Source of the DNA: Strigamia acuminata
Taxonomy: Eukaryota; Arthropoda; Chilopoda; Geophilomorpha; Linotaeniidae
Direction: 5' to 3'
Length of the DNA: 64,000 nucleotides
NCBI GenBank assembly: GCA_949358305.1
Contig: OX442320.1
Span: 1,056,501 to 1,120,500, forward strand
Shown here: positions 36,501 through 48,811 of the stretch, piece after piece
How the letters are laid out: each line of letters starts with the position of its first letter
How positions within the stretch are numbered: the first letter of the stretch is position 1
The notes under the pieces: generated by a model
Database searches by the model: none
Told to the model about the DNA's origin: nothing
The model's input: the letters and a program-made list of their open reading frames with translations, nothing else
Program-made: the position numbers and the translations under genes

Positions 36501-38000
36501 CTAAGGTTTAAACACTATTTCTGAACATTCAGAGACATTGGTCTTGTGGTGTTTGTGCTAAGTCAACTGTGATGAGATCAAAAGTCTATTCTCCCAAATC
36601 ATTGCTTGGATGTTTCTAAAACTTACATTGGAGCCTTCTACTAAGGTTTAAACACTATTTCTGAACATTCAGAGACATTGGTCTTGTGGTGTTTGTGCTA
36701 AGTCAACTATGATGAGATCAAAAGTCTATTCTCCCAAATGATTGCTTGGATGTTTCTAAAACTTACATTGGAGCCTTCTACTAAGGTTTAAACACTATTT
36801 CTGAATATTCAGAGACATTGGTCTTGTGGTGTTTGTGCTAAGTCAACTGTGATGAGATCAAAAGTCTATTCTCCCAAATCATTGCTTGGATGTTTCTAAA
36901 ACTTACATTGGAGCCTTCTACTAAGGTTTAAACACTATTTCTGAACATTCAGAGACATTGGTCTTGTGGTGTTTGTGCTAAGTCAACTGTGATGAGATCA
37001 AAAGTCTATTCTCCAAAATCATTGCTTGGATGTTTCTAAAACTTACATTGGAGCCTTCTACTAAGGTTTAAACACTATTTCTGAACATTCAGAGACATTG
37101 ATCTTGTGGTCTTTGTGCTAAGTCAACTGCAATGTGAAATGAGCTCAAAATTTTTTTTCCAAAATTTATTGCTTGGATGTTGCTAAAACTTACATTGAAG
37201 GCTTCTACTAAGGTTTAAACACTATTTCTGAACATTCAGAGACATTGGTCTTGTGGTGTTTGTGCTAAGTCAACTGTGATGAGATCAAAAGTCTATTCTC
37301 CCAAATCATTGCTTGGATGTTTCTAAAACTTACATTGGAGCCTTCTACTAAGGTTTAAACACTATTTCTGAACATTCAGAGACATTGGTCTTGTGGTGTT
37401 TGTGCTAAGCCAACTGTGATGAGATCAAAAGTTTATTCTCCCAAATCATTGCTTGGATGTTTCTAAAACTTACATTGGAGCCTTCTACTAAGGTTTAAAC
37501 ACTATTTCTGAACATTCAGAGACATTGATCTTGTGGTCTTTGTGCTAAGTCAACTGCAATGTGAAATAAGCTCAAAATTTTTTTTTCAAAATTTATTGCT
37601 TGGATGTTGCTAAAACTTACATTGAAGGCTTCTACTAAGGTTTAAACACTATTTCTGAACATTCAGAGACATTGGACTTGTGGTGTTTGTGCTAAGTCAA
37701 CCGTGATGAGATCAAAAGTCTATTCTCCCAAATCATTGCTTGGATGTTTCTAAAACTTACATTGGAGCCTTCTACTAAGGTTTAAACACTATTTCTGAAC
37801 ATTCAGAGACATTGGTCTTGTGGTGTTTGTGCTAAGTCAACTGTGATGAGATCAAAAGTCTATTCTCCCAAATCATTGCTTGGATGTTTCTAAAACTTAC
37901 ATTGGAGCCTTCTACTAAGGTTTAAACACTATTTCTGAACATTCAGAGACATTGGTCTTGTGGTGTTTGTGCTAAGTCAACTATGATGAAATCAAAAGTC

Positions 38001-39572
38001 TGTTGCAACCAAAGTTGTTGCAATCAGAGTGGAATTAATAGTTACTGCTATATTGCAATTTTGTTCAGTGTTTTATTTCCAATTAAACTAATGTTGTGTG
38101 TTTTTCAGGATTTTTTTACTATTGTGAAAATTTTGCATTTAATGTGTTTGAATTTCTTTTGAGGATTTTTCATATTAAATTATTTTGTGCCTTATTAAAC
38201 TTTTTCAGTGTTATTTAGTGTTTTAGTGTTGTGAAATGGGATAATTCAATTTATTGTCACATATTTTCGGTATTTTATTACGAATTTGTTTTATTTTATC
38301 AATTCTAATGCATTTTTCTTGTTGTACGGCATTTTTGAGTGCATTCGTCGAAATGCAGCACAGTTCTGCTATACGCGTGACGTCATTTTTCAATTCCTAG
38401 TCTTGTTATTTCAGAACTTCTAACGTTTCGTTTTCACCTTTTAAAGATAGTTTTGTTGTGTTTTAGTATTGTTTTGTACTAATTCCGGTGTGCTCTTTCG
38501 TTTGGTGTGCTCAGATTTTGTCATTGAGTTTTCGTTTCGACGTTACGAACGTTCGTCGTCGGCCACCATATGGGCGCGGCCGACGATGTTCGTTTCGTTC
38601 GTGTTACGATCCATTTCAGTGTAGTTTTGATTAAATAGTGTGATTTTGTTCAGGAAATAATATTTCCTATATTTATTTCAACATTGTCAGGTGTTTTTAT
38701 TCAAATCTTAAACTTGTATTTTCAAACTGTGTTGTTTTGCCGCCGATTCGGTGACCGTTGGGTGCCATGTTGATTTATCGGCAATTTTGATGATGTAATC
38801 GTTTGCTTTGAATTTATTATACTATTATTCTTATTTATTATTTCATTTCGAAGTATTTTCACCTGTATTCTTTGCTATTTTTTGCATTTTTATTCCGTTC
38901 GGAATTCAAATGTTTTGATTGCATCATTTTGCTTGACGCTGATTGGCTGTCTCGATCGTCTGCTTGACGATCATTGTTTTCGCTCCGTTTGCATTGTTTT
39001 ACTTTTCAGATCTTATTGTTGTGATTATATTAAATATTCCTGGTATTCTTGTGGTCATTTTAGTATATCACAATCCTTTTTTCGTGCAGTTTTTATGTAA
39101 CTACAACTTTGCTGTGATTTCGTTTCCTCCGTTGCTATGACAACGGAGTTTCTTTTGTTTTTGTATTTCGCCGCTATCGGCTTGGCGTGTGCCATAACGG
39201 GCACTGCGCATGTGCGGTTCCTCAGGAACCAATGTAATCAGTGTATTTTATTCAGTTCTCAACCAACTTTTTAATAAACAAGTTGTTTTTTGTTTACTCC
39301 CGTGTTTTCTATTTTCAACCTTAGTTTTCAATGTGTTGTGAGTAGTTAAGCCTTTCCCTGGATTAGCCATTGATTCAGCACTCCATTGGATATTAATCAA
39401 CGGTGTTCCCATCAATGTTCCATGCATTCAACAATAGTTTTCAGTGCGGATTTGTGTTCTCAGCGCGGTTTTCGTACGAATTTAACAATACGATCACTTG
39501 AGTTTTTAGAAGCGGGAAATTCAAATAGCCCCGACCCCATTCATCTCTATTCGGTGTTGACAGACCGCAACA
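38001..39572 (+). mobile_element. Solo LTR of a BEL-1-related subfamily (1572 bp)
   Basis: Begins tgttgcaacc and ends gaccgcaaca. It is flanked by agtc (37997-38000 and 39573-39576), and removing it restores a B-type satellite monomer. No internal region is present, so it arose by LTR-LTR recombination. From about 38838 to the end it is very close to BEL-1 positions 12300-13034, while the 5' half is strongly diverged. It retains the stem-loop (38554-38588), the NRF1-like site with its palindrome, and AATAAA (39273-39278). Confidence 0.93.
38554..38588 (+). promoter_or_regulatory. Stem-loop in solo LTR, covarying with BEL-1
   Basis: Arms cgtcgtcggcc (38554-38564) and ggccgacgatg (38578-38588) form 11 pairs, one of them G-T, around a 13-nt loop. 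Compared with 11975-12009, pair 4 and pair 11 are C-G here and T-A there, and loop length is unchanged although the loop sequence differs. Confidence 0.55.
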
Positions 39573-41542
39573 AGTCTATTCTCCCAAATGATTGCTTGGA
39601 TGTTTCTAAAACTTACATTGGAGCCTTCTACTAAGGCTTAAACACTATTTCTGAACATTCAGAGACATTAGTCTTGTGGTGTTTGTGCTAAGTTAACTGT
39701 GATGAGATCAAAAGTCTATTCTTGCAAATCATTGCTTGGATGTTGCTAAAACTTCCCTTGAAGTCTTCTACTAAGGTTTAAACACTATTTCTGAACATTC
39801 AGAGACATTGGTCTTGTGGTGTTTGTGCTAAGTCAACTGCGATGTGAAATGAGCTCAAAATTTTTTTTTCAAAATTTATTGCTTGGATGTTGCTAAAACT
39901 TTCATTGGAGCCTTCTACTAAGGTTTAAACACTATTTCTGAACATTCAGAGACATTGGTCTTGTGGTGTTTGTGCTAAGTCAACTGTGATGAGATCAAAA
40001 GTCTATTCTCCCAAATCATTGCTTGGATGTTTCTAAAACTTACATTGGAGCCTTCTACTAAGGTTTAAACACTATTTCTGAACATTCAGAGACATTGGTC
40101 TTGTGGTGTTTGTGCTAAGTCAACTGTGATGAGATCAAAAGTCTATTCTCCCAAATCATTGCTTGGATGTTTCTAAAACTTACATTGGAGCCTTCTACTA
40201 AGGTTTAAACACTATTTCTGAACATTCAGAGACATTGATCTTGTGGTCTTTGTGCTAAGTCAACTGCAATGTGAAATAAGCTCAAAATTTTTTTTTCAAA
40301 ATTTATTGCTTGGATGTTGCTAAAACTTACATTGAAGGCTTCTACTAAGGTTTAAACACTATTTCTGAACATTCAGAGACATTGGTCTTGTGGTGTTTGT
40401 GCTAAGTCAACTGTGATGAGATCAAAAGTCTATTCTCTCAAATCATTGCTTGGATGTTTCTAAAACTTACATTGGAGCCTTCTACTAAGGTTTAAACACT
40501 ATTTCTGAACATTCAGAGACATTGGTCTTGTGGTGTTTGTGCTAAGTCAACTGTGATGAGATCAAAAGTCTATTCTCCCAAATCATTGCTTGGATGTTTC
40601 TAAAACTTACATTGGAGCCTTCTACTAAGGTTTAAACACTATTTCTGAACATTCAGAGACATTGATCTTGTGGTCTTTGTGCTAAGTCAACTGCAATGTG
40701 AAATAAGCTCAAAATTTTTTTTTCAAAATTTATTGCTTGGATGTTGCTAAAACTTACATTGAAGGCTTCTACTAAGGTTTAAACACTATTTCTGAACATT
40801 CAGAGACATTGGACTTGTGGTGTTTGTGCTAAGTCAACCGTGATGAGATCAAAAGTCTATTCTCCCAAATCATTGCTTGGATGTTTCTAAAACTTACATT
40901 GGAGCCTTCTACTAAGGTTTAAACACTATTTCTGAACATTCAGAGACATTGGTCTTGTGGTGTTTGTGCTAAGTCAACTGTGATGAGATCAAAAGTCTAT
41001 TCTCCCAAATCATTGCTTGGATGTTTCTAAAACTTACATTGGAGCCTTCTACTAAGGTTTAAACACTATTTCTGAACATTCAGAGACATTGGTCTTGTGG
41101 TGTTTGTGCTAAGTCAACTATGATGAGATCAAAAGTCTATTCTCCCAAATGATTGCTTGGATGTTTCTAAAACTTACATTGGAGCCTTCTACTAAGGTTT
41201 AAACACTATTTCTGAACATTCAGAGACATTGGTCTTGTGGTGTTTGTGCTAAGTCAACTGCGATGTGAAATGAGCTCAAAATTTTTTTTTCAAAATTTAT
41301 TGCTTGGATGTTGCTAAAACTTTCATTGGAGCCTTCTACTAAGGTTTAAACACTATTTCTGAACATTCAGAGACATTGGTCTTGTGGTGTTTGTGCTAAG
41401 TCAACTGTGATGAGATGAAAAGTCTATTCTCCCAAATCATTGCTTGGATGTTTCTAAAACTTACATTGGAGCCTTCTACTAAGGTTTAAACACTATTTCT
41501 GAACATTCAGAGACATAGGTCTTGTGGTGTTTGTGCTAAGTC
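39573..41542. repeat. Satellite array, segment 3
   Basis: About 14 further monomers of the same satellite, resuming mid-monomer after the solo LTR. The last monomer is cut after gctaagtc at 41542, where the Copia-3 LTR begins. The final monomers carry several private changes (for example gagatgaaaag and gacatagg). Confidence 0.95.
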
Positions 41543-42066
41543 TGTAGGTCGGTAGCAGAGGAAAACGACCAAGAATCACTCGAAACGTCGAGTGAAACAC
41601 GGCGAAAACGTCGCAAAGGCGTCGCACTACTCGTGCGAACGTGTGGGCGACGTCGACGACGGAAAACGAATTGAACGGCCGCGCAAACGCGCTTATATGC
41701 CGTGAAATCAATGCACAAATGCTTAAAAGCATAAAACATGTTTAATTAAACGAAAATACTCACAAATATAGCTTTTACAGTCTGAAATGACAAGGGCGAG
41801 AGCCAAAACGATGGTCGCCGCCATCTTGAAAAGTGACAAGAACACTAACGACACCTGGTGTCGTGAATTGGCGTTACGGAATTGAGAAATTCCGTAAAGC
41901 TTAACAAAGCATTAAGACCTGCATGGTACCTCATGCAGAAACACAATAACATAATGTAAAAACTTGGAAAAGATATACATAATTGAATATAATAAATATC
42001 GGAATAAATAAACGAATATAATAAAACAAAATATCATAATGTGATTCTATATCACATCGACACACA
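41543..42066 (-). repeat. Copia-3 3' LTR, distal fragment
   Basis: The major part (524 bp) of the split LTR. It contains a reverse-strand AAGATGGCGGC motif (41817-41828) like those in the Copia-1 and Copia-2 LTRs. Close to its end, ggtagcagagga (41551-41562 on the plus strand) is the complement of the initiator tRNA-Met 3' end. The four last bases, caca (42063-42066), are the BEL-2 target duplication. Confidence 0.75.
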
Positions 42067-43815
42067 TGTTGCCAGCTGACCGTTGTGGCAAAAGCCACTG
42101 GCAAACTAGTAGCTTTGTAATAAACAGTAAAACGATCCCAGCGATGCACGGCGCGTTTTTCCATTCGACTTGGTCGGAAATAATGAGCGATTTGTTTTCG
42201 CATATCATATTTCCTCACAGATCCGTCGTCAAATTCATCCCTTGGTCCTTGGAAACTGGAATACCGTTCCTTCACAATGAACATGACTCAGGGTAGGAAG
42301 TTCTCAAGTTATCCCGATCAAATTATGAAGAATCGTTAATGGCGGCGATTCGAATAACGCGCGCGCCTACGGAGGAAATCATATACTTTTTAAGAACTAA
42401 CAAAATACGATGTTTATTCGTACATATTCAAATCTTAACTGTGTTTTCAATATATAAACTCGTGCCACGGTCTCTAACAACAATAAACGTCAACACGAGA
42501 GCATTATTAATAAAATAGATAACAATATATCAAAAACCCAATGTCTCAAAACGGCCTCCGTACAACAAAACAAGATCGGCCGTTGAGAGTTCAAATTACA
42601 CCAAAAAACTTATCTTTAATATCGAAAATCGTGCATATAAATAACTCAAACCCTAATGATTATTCAATACAGCGAAAATGAATTGAAAGAAGGTGCAAAC
42701 CCTCAAATTATAAAACCTCAACGGACATTGAATGGAAATCTCGAAAACCCGAAAACTGCTATATTTCGCCACGAGACGTCGCCTAATCAATGTCAACGGA
42801 AACTTAATCTAATCAATCGCAATTCTGTATCCAGGACATGGTCACTGTCTTAATACGAATAAAGAACCCAAATAATGCATTCTCGACACTCGTTGTGCGC
42901 ATTTAATAAATCCCTTGCATTGCACGGAATTAAATTCCCATCTCCCGCACTAAACCCAATGCTATTCGCGGGCGAGTTATAAAACCCGAACTCGACCGAA
43001 AAGATGCACGATGCGCCAAATCACGTGACACCCGACCAAACGATTGAATCTTATCCGAAACACAAAACAACGAAAAAGTAACCAACTAATCAATTCGAAA
43101 TCGTATTAAAATCACACAATAAAAACTTAAGTCGAACAAATCTCAATCTGAATCAAATTAAATCTCAATCGAAAACGAGGCTCGTTGCACCAACTGTCTC
43201 CCAATGGCGGTTCTAGCCGATCAACGCTCCTCAGCGACCAACGAAGCTTCGCCTCTGCCCAACGCCGAATCATCGGGTTTCAAACCACGGTAAATTACAT
43301 CTAAAGCTACTCATTTAATCAACGGAGTGATTTCTAACCTCATGCATTTAAATCTACAGGTTCAAACAACATCTTCCCGAGTGCGCCACGAGTTTCGCCA
43401 GACCAAACCGCTCGATAAACTGCGACGATCTCGCCTTATGCTTCGAGACTCATCCTTGCCCTCATCTCCTCAATTATCGACCAAGTGCTTGCATTTACTG
43501 AGTCAGATAAGTCCCCGAGAAAATAAGCTTTAAACCAACTAGGACCGAAATTAAAAACCTTAACTTTTCCCCTTCAGATGAGCCCGATGCCCGAACTTAA
43601 CACAAGATGGCGCGCTGCGCTCACCTCTCAATTCTAACATTGCGAACTCTTCGAGAAATTGAGACCTTTAAAGAAACGAAATGACCGAAACGATTCAGCG
43701 AACCCCGACAATTTACAAGGTAAACATTCCACGAATGGTAACTCGAATCATGCAAATGAACCAAAGTTTCTTTCTCTTTTCCGAATATTATTTTGTTGCG
43801 TATCTGCTCGCAACA
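42067..43815 (-). repeat. BEL-2 3' LTR (left copy, 1749 bp)
   Basis: Near-identical to 56458-58206. Reverse-strand AATAAA corresponds to plus-strand tttatt at 42413-42418, about 350 bp from the 3' end of the LTR in element orientation. AAGATGGCG is at 43604-43612. The short ORFs inside have no recognisable similarity. Confidence 0.92.
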
Positions 43816-43826
43816 TCGCTCCCACC
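43816..43826 (-). other. BEL-2 polypurine tract
   Basis: The minus strand reads GGTGGGAGCGA immediately upstream of the 3' LTR start TGTTGC. It is purine-rich with one T and one C. Its position fits a plus-strand priming site for a minus-oriented element. Confidence 0.5.
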
Positions 43827-45916
43827 AAAAAAAGGAAGAGGATAGCGGGGGGAATTTTAAACCTAATAAATTCACATCTCTATGTTACTAGGACAACCCA
43901 TCTAACCTCGCTAATTACCACAGGTGACGCTGTGGAGACGCTTAGGACGAACAACCGTCTCTCTTATCTGTACCCCCGCAACCCATCCCCTCTCTCAGAC
44001 TCCCATCTCGGACTTATCTCTTCTTTTCCCGATACCGAGTGCAACGACCTAAGAGGGAGAGGAATAGGGAATACAGACACTTTCTATTATTTATGCAAAC
44101 AAAACTATTTTCGATTCACAGCTTTTAAACGAAGGACGCCAATGAGATTCGGAAATTATCTATCCTCTTCCAGAGAAGGAACCTTTTCCAAGAATGATGC
44201 TCTCGTGGAGAAGGAGGAACCACCTAACTTCCCTAATCTCGATTGTCTACACCTTTTGCTAATTTCAACCGATAGTTTTTTAACGTCCCGTCTCGAGCGA
44301 GGTAACATTGCATTAATTTAAATAGACCTCGCTTCTCTTGAGAAAATCTGATCACCTCTTTTGAGTACCAGACTCTAACTTAATTCAATGGACGTCTTAA
44401 TCTTATAGCTTGTGACTCTCGACACGGCTCAAATAACCACTTCACGTGCCGATGTTCTATGACTAATTTTTCTCTTATTCGGAGACAACGACTTCCGGAC
44501 CTCTTAGAATTCCTTTTACTAACCGGAATCGTCTTCTGTTAACTCTCGAATGTCTTAATAAATTCTCTTAAATTCTTAAAAGAGGAAGTCAAGATTGCCG
44601 AACCCGTGGACTCAGCAACAGCGGACTTCTCTTTTATGCTAATCCACTTCACTTGTCTTAGACAACAACCTTTACTATCAGCTCTGTAAATCTCTAATAT
44701 TTTCCTATCTTAATTCTGCCTTGGAAAACTCCATCAACTTTGTTTGAAAAAGAAAAACCTTATCAAGACCGGATTTTAATAACAGAATGAGTGAAGAGTA
44801 AAAACCACATGCTACTATTTTCCAATGAATGGGTTAGCTTCTTGTTGTTGGGCTTAGATTAAGCACCCTATATATTATTTCCCATGTTAATTGTTTGAGG
44901 TAAGAGTGAGGGAGGCTATGAGGACTCTTCTATCTGTTATTTTTCCACAATATAAAATCTTAGGATTAGGAAAACAGGAAATTGATCAAAAATTTAGTGA
45001 CCGTTCCTCTTCGGCGACTGACGGCGTGCACTCCGCCGGTGGCCGGCAGGACTTTTCCGGACACATTTTGTCGTTTCCAATCCCAATTTTATTTTATATA
45101 TTCATATAATTCCCTCCCGACTCAAAAAAGAAACAAGAAGGGAAGCTCTATTGCTATTCGGGTCCCTACTCCTGCTAACTCTGGCTGGAGGTCTCTAAGG
45201 GATTCGAGCAACCCATTGGTGTTTGCCATCTTGCATGTCGAAAAATCGAACATTCAAACGAAGAACCATTAGAATCATAAAGAGAGAAGGAGTGTAGAGG
45301 GACTTTATATTTGAATGTGTGTATGAAAGCACTGTCCTTGTCACATTAGATAAGCTGGTGTGAACAGGTCCTGGTATATTCCCGCATTCGTTTTAGCTCT
45401 AAACAACTGCATCAATTAGGAGAGCTTTCTATTTTCGTCTAATCCCGAGGGGAAAAGCGATTCATTCATCTAAATGGCTTGAAACTCCCATTATCTAGTT
45501 CAACTGTTATGAAGGTCTAAGAGGTCAAGGTTTTCTATTCTGTTTGCTTCTGTATGTATTTTCTAACCCTAAAAGGACAACGTAACCCATAGGTGAACAC
45601 CGCAATGCGAAGGACTTGTTTGCTAACTTCCAAACAGAAAGTCTTACAAAGCCATTACTTCACAAATTGAATCGTTTTTCTGAAAATGTCCAGAATTCTC
45701 AAGATTCCCAGTGTTCAAAGGCGGTTTCCTTTGGCTGCCCTTAAATCAGAGTTTTCTAGATAAAAAAAAAGGAGGTACTTGTAACAGAAGAGCTAATCTA
45801 TCTCGTCTAGAGGAGAACTTATTGAAAAACTTTCTCGTTCTGTTATTCTTATGTTATATGTAAAGGATTTTTTTTTTTCTTTTTAGTCAGGATTTAAGTA
45901 TGGTATAGATTGATAT

Positions 45917-46386
45917 TGTTACGTGGCCAACTGGCCAATAATGACCACGTAACTTATAACTATTTTGATGAACATCATTTAATAACTAAGAGTGAAATGA
46001 ACAGGAGTCAGAGTTTAGGTTGAAATATAAACTATGTTCTTTTATTCTTTAATTACAAAACATAAACTTAATTGAAATCATAAAACTAAACCTAAAACTA
46101 AAGTAAACATTAAGACTGAAGACATGAATAACACCTTCTTTCTTATTTGCAAACTAATCATGCCATATACTGGCTGAAACATTAATCATTAGAAGTCCTG
46201 GGAAGACTGAGCTCTAAGAGCCAAAATTGCTCTTTTATACTCAAGTCACCCCCCTGAGTTAGTTCTAATTGACTCGCCCGTGACGTCACCATCACGTACG
46301 CTGTCTAGTGATAGATTTTGACAACTCTAATAACATTTGTGCTGGTTTGAGACGGTCGGCAGACGACGCGACTCAACCGCATGACA
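45917..46386 (-). mobile_element. Solo LTR, Ty3/gypsy-like (470 bp)
   Basis: The plus strand starts tgttacgtgg and ends gcatgaca, flanked by atat on both sides (45913-45916, 46387-46390). On the minus strand it has an ordered promoter: TATAAAA (46239-46233), an initiator TCAGTC with its A at 46208, 31 nt downstream, then AATAAA (46046-46041). A 9-bp inverted repeat gttacgtgg/ccacgtaac (45918-45926, 45945-45953) lies near the 3' end. Size and 4-bp duplication fit Ty3/gypsy elements. No internal domain remains. Confidence 0.72.
46205..46239 (-). promoter_or_regulatory. TATA box plus arthropod initiator in the solo LTR
   Basis: The minus-strand TATAAAA begins at 46239, and the initiator TCAGTC spans 46210-46205 with the start-site A at 46208, which is the canonical spacing. 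A palindromic CRE-type TGACGTCA lies upstream at 46281-46288. Confidence 0.65.
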
Positions 46387-48806
46387 ATATTTAGGAAGCG
46401 ACAGCATGTATTTTGGCACGCTCGGCGCCAAGGAGTCGATCCACTTTTCAGGAGACTTCCCGAAATAAAGTGGCGAACTTTTCTATTACTGAAACTGTCA
46501 GAAAAGAAACGACTAAAGGTTAGAGAAGGAGGAAGGCTTTATTTTCTAAGATGCACCCAGCAGCAATGAATATCTCAACAGATCGGCTCATGTGGTTTTG
46601 ACTAATGCCATAAATACTAACACCGACTGCTATAGTTGACCAACACCTGAATTCGAATGCAACAGAAATTCTAAATTCTTACGTCCAAACTCAATCTGCT
46701 CCCCATTTATATAACTTGTTCTAACTGTAATATCCTGGAGAATAAGTATTTCTACTGTGAAGATCCTTTGTGCTTTTGAAGAAATCGATCGGGAAACTTC
46801 CGAAACTTGAAATCACTAAATTCTCGAGAGGAATTCTCTGCATTTTCTTAAATAAAGAGCTGTATAAAAGGACTGGAAGAATAAACTAAACCAATTTCTA
46901 CATTTTTCTAAGTGATGAGAGATTCGGATTCTTTTTGTTGGTTCTGGGGTCTTTTATTCTCAATCAACTGAGATTCGCTCCTTTTCTCGACTGAACCTTT
47001 TTACTGTCACCTTGTTTCTTCGGCTGACTTCACCTGACTCTTCCCAACTCAACAACTTCCTCAAACCAACTTGCACCGGACTAATTCTCTAACTGATTGC
47101 TTTAAAAAATCCTTTCAGTTTAACTTTACGATCCCTTTTTGTTATATTAGATAAAAGCTGATGATTGTTGCCTTTTCATACTTTACAAGGAGGAAGGTGG
47201 ATCTCTGTCTTTAGGTTTGATGGACCACTGTTAACCAACTAAAACCTTTTCTATTTCTTGAGGAGTGAATTCATCGCGAAAATCTCACGCGTCAATTGCC
47301 CTCTCCTCATTATGCTAGTGAAATTCGACGGACCAACTGTTAACCGACTGGACTTCTTAATTGCAAGCTTTTTAAATTAGACTGACCGTGCTGTTAACAG
47401 CTCAAAAGAGAAAGTTTCTTGCTACTAAAGGAACTTCCAAAAACCAATGTAAATATTTTCCTCTTTTGGCTTGATGCTTCGAAAATAAAGACAAAGAGTC
47501 ACGGAAAATTCCTGACGAACAACTTCTATTTCCAAACGGCCCTTTGCTAAAAAGGAAAATTAGTGTAAAGGTTTTACGTTCGTCTTTCCTTTTTTGTACA
47601 ATAAGATTTATCTCTCTTTGGTTCGATTTATTGCGCATCAGAACCAACGGAACTTATTGCGCTCTTTCTCCGCCTGAGGAAGTATCAATTTCGATCCAAG
47701 TGACCAATTGGGACCTCCCGCTAAGGCGATGCTGCATTTGCAGACAATGACGAGCTCTCTCGTTCCTTCATTAATCTGAAATTATTCTTGTGCGTGGCGA
47801 ATCATTTTCTTCAACTAGCTTTCGACCCCCTTCAAAGCGCTTGGATACTTTAATAAAAGTAAAACCTCTTGAAGTCGACCATAGTTTTCTATTGCCACGG
47901 ATGATGAAACCTAAAACTCTCTCTTTCATTTGGCGTCCCGAAAACTAAATAGAGAATCGAAATTCCACGCATCATCTCTTATTTCTTGCCAGCTAAATTT
48001 CCTCAAAATCCAGTGATTTCTTCAACGTATAAACTTAGCTTGCACTAAAACTTCTTATGCTATTCACGAGTTGGACCCTTAACCTGGGGTTTGCTAATTC
48101 TCTTTTCTGGTCCTTTAAAAGACTGTCCAGCTTCTTAATTATGCATAATCCCAAACGGATTCCAACCGCGTTCAAACTTAAGAGACTCGAAATTTTCTTT
48201 TCTATTAAGACTCACACCAATCTCAAAATTGTCGATTGGGGGAACCCACGTCTTTATCTATAAAGGGAATTTATCTTCTTGCCCCTTTCCTGTCAACGTA
48301 GATATGTTCGTACTTGAATGCAACTTTCGCAAACGTCGGAAATTAATTTCTAAACTCGCAACTGGAACTCTAATTTAACTCAAAGCTTTTTACCTTTAAT
48401 TCATCAACGTGACAAAAAGAAAGGACTGACTAGAAACTTCAATCTCCAAAGAAAATCCAGTTCACAAAAAAAACCGACTAATTATGCATATGCAATTGAA
48501 AATCAATCCCCCCAAAAGGACACACTTCGAACTTTGAATGTGATTCGAAAAACTCAACACTTAAAAGGTAAGATCGTAACGGAAATTCTCCACATCGAAC
48601 GGCGCTCACAAAAATTGTCAGGTCGGAAACAACTCGAAATCATGCTAGTTTGAAAATCATACACATTAAAGTAAACTTTACAAGGCGTTTTTTCAATGAC
48701 TCGCTTCATTAGGCAAGAGTGTCTTACGACCCTCGTTGAGCCCTGAAACAGAGCACGCCCCACAAATTAAGACTACCAATATACCGCACACCAAATCGAA
48801 TCCGAC

Positions 48807-48811
48807 ATAAC
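48807..48811. other. Target-site duplication of Copia-1, left copy
   Basis: ataac here and at 55932-55936 directly flanks the two Copia-1 LTRs. A 5-bp duplication is usual for Copia integrases. Confidence 0.92.

Larger units (their letters stand above)
20801..38000. repeat. Satellite array, segment 2 (140/147-bp monomers)
   Basis: A continuation of the same array, about 122 monomers, opening in an E-type monomer directly after BEL-1. It has the same subtypes A-F as segment 1 but is more ordered. B-C-D runs recur throughout the middle, and some C monomers end in the D-type gaatattcag, so they look like C/D hybrids. A private variant aaattattg marks three A monomers (near 23828, 27811 and 34321). 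The segment ends within a B-type monomer where the solo LTR inserted. No coding potential. Confidence 0.97.
43816..48811 (-). other. BEL-2 internal region, no recognisable genes
   Basis: About 4.5 kb of AT-rich DNA once the solo LTR at 45917-46386 is excluded. The longest open frames are about 60-100 codons; the 220-codon frame at 43659-44321 begins in the LTR and has no recognised domain. Both strands were scanned for zinc knuckles, DSG, YMDD-like and integrase DDE motifs without success. Loose repeats of ctgttaacc/gact are seen near 47230-47400. It could be a strongly decayed gag-pol or unrelated captured DNA. Confidence 0.6.

Noticed and set aside
41551-41562. A plus-strand Copia primer-binding site, suggesting a plus-oriented element here
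   Set aside because: No LTR lies before it, only satellite. The block is bounded by inverted LTR ends shared with 58235, which fits the end of a minus-strand LTR. The match is reported as a U5 feature instead.
42066-43815. Looked like a 1750-bp segmental duplication with 56457-58206
   Set aside because: The units start TGTTGC and end GCAACA, are flanked on the outer sides by caca, and have a primer site and a purine tract at the correct inner ends. They are the LTR pair of BEL-2.
43659-44321. 220-codon plus-strand ORF
   Set aside because: It straddles the BEL-2 LTR/internal boundary in antisense and has no domain. The LTR part in the other copy (58050) runs into different sequence and stops early.
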